From contig NZ_KQ089822.1 in the NCBI RefSeq assembly GCF_001037495.1, positions 1,550,001 through 1,614,000 on the forward strand: DNA of 64,000 nt, given 5' to 3'. The DNA comes from Citrobacter sp. MGH106. GTDB taxonomy: Bacteria; Pseudomonadota; Gammaproteobacteria; Enterobacterales; Enterobacteriaceae. Made by a program: the position numbers and the translations under genes. The notes under the pieces are model-generated. The model was not told the DNA's origin, searched no databases, and saw nothing but the letters and a program-made list of their open reading frames with translations. Of this stretch, positions 61,122 to 64,000 are shown one piece after another (the stretch's first letter is position 1; the number at the start of each line of letters is the position of its first letter).

Positions 61122-61546
61122 TATATATTTCCTTTAATAATAATTGATAAGAATATGTAGCTCTATCCAGTAACTACATTTAGATACTATTCTATTAAGT
61201 TCGATTGATTTAAAAGATAACATGTAACAAATATATTTTAAATATTTCAATATGTTTCCATTTGGTTTTTTGATAATTATTTAATATGTGCCTTATTGTT
61301 TTATTAAATATTTAAATGTATGTTTTCATGATGTTATGGGTATATTTTAATCATGGTGATTTTATATATTATGTGCGTAAGGAATGATTTCTTTAATCGC
61401 ATATTGTTGCCATGTCATATTGTAAACTTGGTTGTATTCATTCTTTGATGCTATGTAGTAATTACTTCTTATAAAGAACACAACTGTATGTGGTCTGTGA
61501 TGACTTTTATTGTTAAGGTAGTTTTCTTTCTGCTGAGAGCGTTAAC
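61122..61546. other. Porin upstream regulatory region
   Basis: 425 bp of about 75% A+T between the divergent porin and yedJ genes. It contains runs such as AATATATTTTAAATATTTC and TACATTTAGATACTA, which suit OmpR and H-NS binding, though no site can be assigned by eye. No gene is seen. Confidence 0.55.
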
Positions 61547-62242
61547 GTGGATTTACAATACTGGCAGTCGCAGTTTGAAGCGTGGTTACGCAAAAATCAC
61601 TTGGGACAAGATGCTGCGCATGACATTTTTCATTTTCGACGCGTGTGGATGACGTCGCAAAAGCTGGGTAATGGTGCAGAGATTGACTGGTTGGTGGTTC
61701 TGACAGCCTGCTATTTCCATGATCTTGTCAGCTTGTCGAAAAACCATCCTGACCGTCATCGTTCGTCAGTGTTGGCCGCACAGGAGACGCGCCGTGTGTT
61801 GGTTCAAGATTTTCCTGATTTTCCTGAAGACCATTTACCAGCGGTGAGTCACGCCATTGAAGCGCACAGCTTTAGCGCAAAAATCACGCCTGAGACTATT
61901 GAAGCTAAAATTGTCCAGGATGCTGACAGACTTGAAGCTTTAGGGGCCATCGGTTTAGCACGTGTGTTTGCTGTTTCGGGCGCATTGGGCGTAGCATTGT
62001 TTGACGCGGAAGATCCTTTTGCCCGACACCGGACTCCAGACGATAAGCAATATGCGCTTGACCATTTTCAGACCAAATTGCTGACGTTACCGATGACGAT
62101 GCAAACTGAGCAAGGACGACATCTGGCACAACATAATGCTGACTTTTTGCTGACCTATATGGCGAAATTAAGCGCAGAGCTGAAAGGGGAATATGAAATG
62201 CTGGATCTCGCTGCTATTCAACCCTTTACATCAAATCAGTAG
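61547..62242 (+). CDS. yedJ: YedJ, HD-domain phosphohydrolase
   Basis: A 231-aa soluble protein from GTG 61547. HD-domain metal ligands are visible: His in [12 protein letters not shown], the His-Asp pair in [12 protein letters not shown], and Asp in [20 protein letters not shown]. The family hydrolyses phosphate esters of nucleotides; the substrate of YedJ is not known. It lies directly before dcm, as in E. coli and Salmonella. Confidence 0.92.
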   Translation: MDLQYWQSQFEAWLRKNHLGQDAAHDIFHFRRVWMTSQKLGNGAEIDWLVVLTACYFHDLVSLSKNHPDRHRSSVLAAQETRRVLVQDFPDFPEDHLPAVSHAIEAHSFSAKITPETIEAKIVQDADRLEALGAIGLARVFAVSGALGVALFDAEDPFARHRTPDDKQYALDHFQTKLLTLPMTMQTEQGRHLAQHNADFLLTYMAKLSAELKGEYEMLDLAAIQPFTSNQ

Positions 62243-62315
62243 ACATAACAGTCAAAACGTCAACACCTCTATTTTATGTTAACCTGTCGACCATCCATTT
62301 CGGCCGGTTAAACGT

Positions 62316-63746
62316 ATGCAGGAAAAATTTTCAGTAGCAGGCACCATGAACCTGATGACAGATGATACCGGGACCGCCGCGCAGGCGATTTTGGTGAAGT
62401 TACTTGAGATCTACGACGTAAAAACGCTGGTCGCTCATCTTAATGGGATTGGCGAGAATCACTGGAGCCCGGCAATCTTTAAGCGCGTAGTTGCGAATGA
62501 GACATGGCATCGCCTTAGCGATAATGAACTTGCTCATCTGAAGACTTTGCTTCCCACGCCGCCCGCGCATCATCCACATTATGCTTTTCGTTTTATCGAT
62601 CTTTTTGCCGGAATTGGTGGCATTCGCCGAGGTTTTGAAGCAATAGGCGGACAGTGTGTTTTTACCAGCGAGTGGAACAAGCATGCGGTACGAACTTACA
62701 AAGCGAACAACTATTGCGATCCAAATCAACATTACTTTAATGAAGATATTCGCGATATCACGCTCAGTCACCATGAAGGGGTGAGTGATCAACAGGCAGC
62801 AGAACATATTCGCCAGCATGTTCCTGAGCATGATGTGCTGCTGGCGGGTTTTCCTTGTCAGCCGTTCTCTCTGGCTGGCGTATCAAAGAAAAATGCGTTA
62901 GGTCGTGCTCACGGTTTTGCCTGCGATACACAAGGCACGCTATTTTTTGATGTCGTCCGAATTATTGATGCGCGACGTCCGGCTATATTTGTGCTCGAAA
63001 ATGTCAAAAACTTGAAGAGCCATGACCAGGGAAAAACGTTTCGTATCATTATGCAGACGCTGGATGAACTGGGTTATGACGTAGCGGATGCGGCGGATAA
63101 CGGACCGGATGATCCCAAAATCATCGATGGAAAACATTTTTTGCCCCAGCATCGCGAACGTATTGTGCTCGTTGGTTTTCGACGCTGTCTGAATTTGAAA
63201 ACAGACTTTACGCTGCGCAATATTGTTACCCGCTACCCGCAGCGACGTCTTACACTGGCGGAACTACTTGAGCCGACGGTTGATGCGAAATATGTACTGA
63301 CGCCAGTGCTGTGGAAATATCTCTATCGTTATGCGAAAAAGCATCAGGCGCGCGGAAATGGATTTGGTTACGGCATGGTGTATCCCGACAACCCGGATAC
63401 CGTGACGCGCACACTATCTGCACGCTATTACAAAGACGGGGCGGAAATCCTGATTGATCGTGGCTGGGACATGGCGCTGGGGGAAAAAGATTTCGACGAT
63501 CCCAAGAATCAGTTGCACCGTCCACGCAGACTAACGCCCAGAGAGTGCGCGCGTCTGATGGGATTTGAATCACCTCAGGGATATCAGTTCCGAATTCCGG
63601 TGTCAGATACCCAGGCCTATCGTCAGTTTGGTAACTCGGTGGTCGTCCCTGCATTCGCAGCGGTTGCCAGACTGCTGGAGCCAAAAATCAAACAGGCCGT
63701 TGTGATGCGGGAAAAAGAGAATCTGCATGGCAGACGTTCACGATAA
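62316..63746 (+). CDS. dcm: Dcm, DNA (cytosine-5) methyltransferase
   Basis: 476 aa; methylates the inner C of CCWGG. SAM motif [16 protein letters not shown] (~91-106), catalytic Cys in [11 protein letters not shown] motif in FVLENVKNL and [12 protein letters not shown] at the end are all present. It matches E. coli Dcm along its length. Its last 20 bp overlap vsr in another frame, the conserved layout. Confidence 0.95.
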   Translation: MQEKFSVAGTMNLMTDDTGTAAQAILVKLLEIYDVKTLVAHLNGIGENHWSPAIFKRVVANETWHRLSDNELAHLKTLLPTPPAHHPHYAFRFIDLFAGIGGIRRGFEAIGGQCVFTSEWNKHAVRTYKANNYCDPNQHYFNEDIRDITLSHHEGVSDQQAAEHIRQHVPEHDVLLAGFPCQPFSLAGVSKKNALGRAHGFACDTQGTLFFDVVRIIDARRPAIFVLENVKNLKSHDQGKTFRIIMQTLDELGYDVADAADNGPDDPKIIDGKHFLPQHRERIVLVGFRRCLNLKTDFTLRNIVTRYPQRRLTLAELLEPTVDAKYVLTPVLWKYLYRYAKKHQARGNGFGYGMVYPDNPDTVTRTLSARYYKDGAEILIDRGWDMALGEKDFDDPKNQLHRPRRLTPRECARLMGFESPQGYQFRIPVSDTQAYRQFGNSVVVPAFAAVARLLEPKIKQAVVMREKENLHGRRSR

Positions 63747-64000
63747 AGCAACACGCAGTAAAAATATGCGGGCAATCGCCACCCGCGATACGGCTATTGA
63801 AAAAAGACTGGCCAGCGTGTTGACAGAGCAGGGTGTCACTTTTCGCGTTCAGGATGCTGCGTTACCGGGTCGCCCTGATTTTGTCGTGGATGACTATCAG
63901 TGCGTGATTTTCACCCATGGCTGTTTCTGGCATCACCACAACTGTTATTTGTTTAAGACGCCAGCCACCCGAACAGCCTTCTGGCTGGATAAAATAAGCA
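63727..64000 (+). CDS. vsr: Vsr, very short patch repair endonuclease (3' end outside window)
   Basis: The first 91 codons of Vsr, which nicks T:G mismatches arising from deaminated 5-methylcytosine at Dcm sites. Visible: [22 protein letters not shown], catalytic Asp in [12 protein letters not shown] and the Zn/His segment [10 protein letters not shown]. Expected full length is about 156 aa. It begins inside dcm, so the two are co-expressed. Confidence 0.95.
   Translation, partial: MADVHDKATRSKNMRAIATRDTAIEKRLASVLTEQGVTFRVQDAALPGRPDFVVDDYQCVIFTHGCFWHHHNCYLFKTPATRTAFWLDKIS

Noticed and set aside
1..64000. CRISPR arrays, insertion sequences and rRNA
   Set aside because: No regular spaced repeats, no transposase frames or terminal inverted repeats, and no rRNA-like sequence were found.

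Overview
The window is enterobacterial chromosome, most like Citrobacter or Salmonella. It carries nac-cbl, a tRNA-Asn, mtfA and a tRNA-Ser(CGA) on the left, and an OmpC-family porin, yedJ, dcm and vsr on the right. No species marker is visible, so the genus is an inference.

Layout. (1) 1-3037: host backbone with the 3' part of nac, then cbl, tRNA-Asn(GUU), mtfA and an intact serU-type tRNA-Ser. (2) 2976-45517: an apparently complete 42.5-kb prophage. It lies between a 62-bp direct repeat formed by the 3' part of the tRNA-Ser (attL 2976-3037, attR 45456-45517). (3) 45518-49930: an orphan HTH gene, then a leftward RidA / YheO-type regulator / PhzF / BrnQ cluster. (4) 50690-59834: a 1.4-kaa autotransporter, a CSS-motif EAL phosphodiesterase, a LuxR-type regulator and an SgrR-type regulator. 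(5) 59955-64000: porin, yedJ, dcm and the start of vsr.

Prophage. The leftward early arm carries integrase, a DUF4224 protein, a RecE-like/DEDD exonuclease and a small Rrf2-type protein. A RacR-like repressor sits between paired operator-like repeats. The rightward arm runs YdaS (Cro-like), YdaT (CII-like), DnaT-like and DnaC-like replication proteins, small regulators, an SOS-controlled DinI, RusA, a DUF968 HNH protein and a Q-like antiterminator. Lysis follows (two holin-like proteins, GH19 endolysin, Rz/Rz1). Next come a lambda/Gifsy-type head module (terminase, portal, ClpP-capsid fusion) and a P2-type contractile tail (V, sheath, tube, E/E', T, U, X, D, W, J, I, H, Tfa). Lambda-type packaging with a P2-type tail makes it a mosaic myovirus.

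Cargo that phage growth does not obviously need: a long thiouracil-desulfurase-like (YbgA) protein; a FlxA-like protein behind a near-consensus sigma-28 promoter; a UspF-like stress protein between two copies of a decayed repeat; an unknown gene after Tfa; a KTSC protein; a CspI-like cold-shock protein with a cspA-type leader, plus the remnant of a second one; two small membrane proteins; and, at the right edge, a DUF4041/GIY-YIG gene split by one in-frame UGA next to a tRNA-Pro 3' fragment. The last is the best lead for an uncharacterised, possibly defensive, function.
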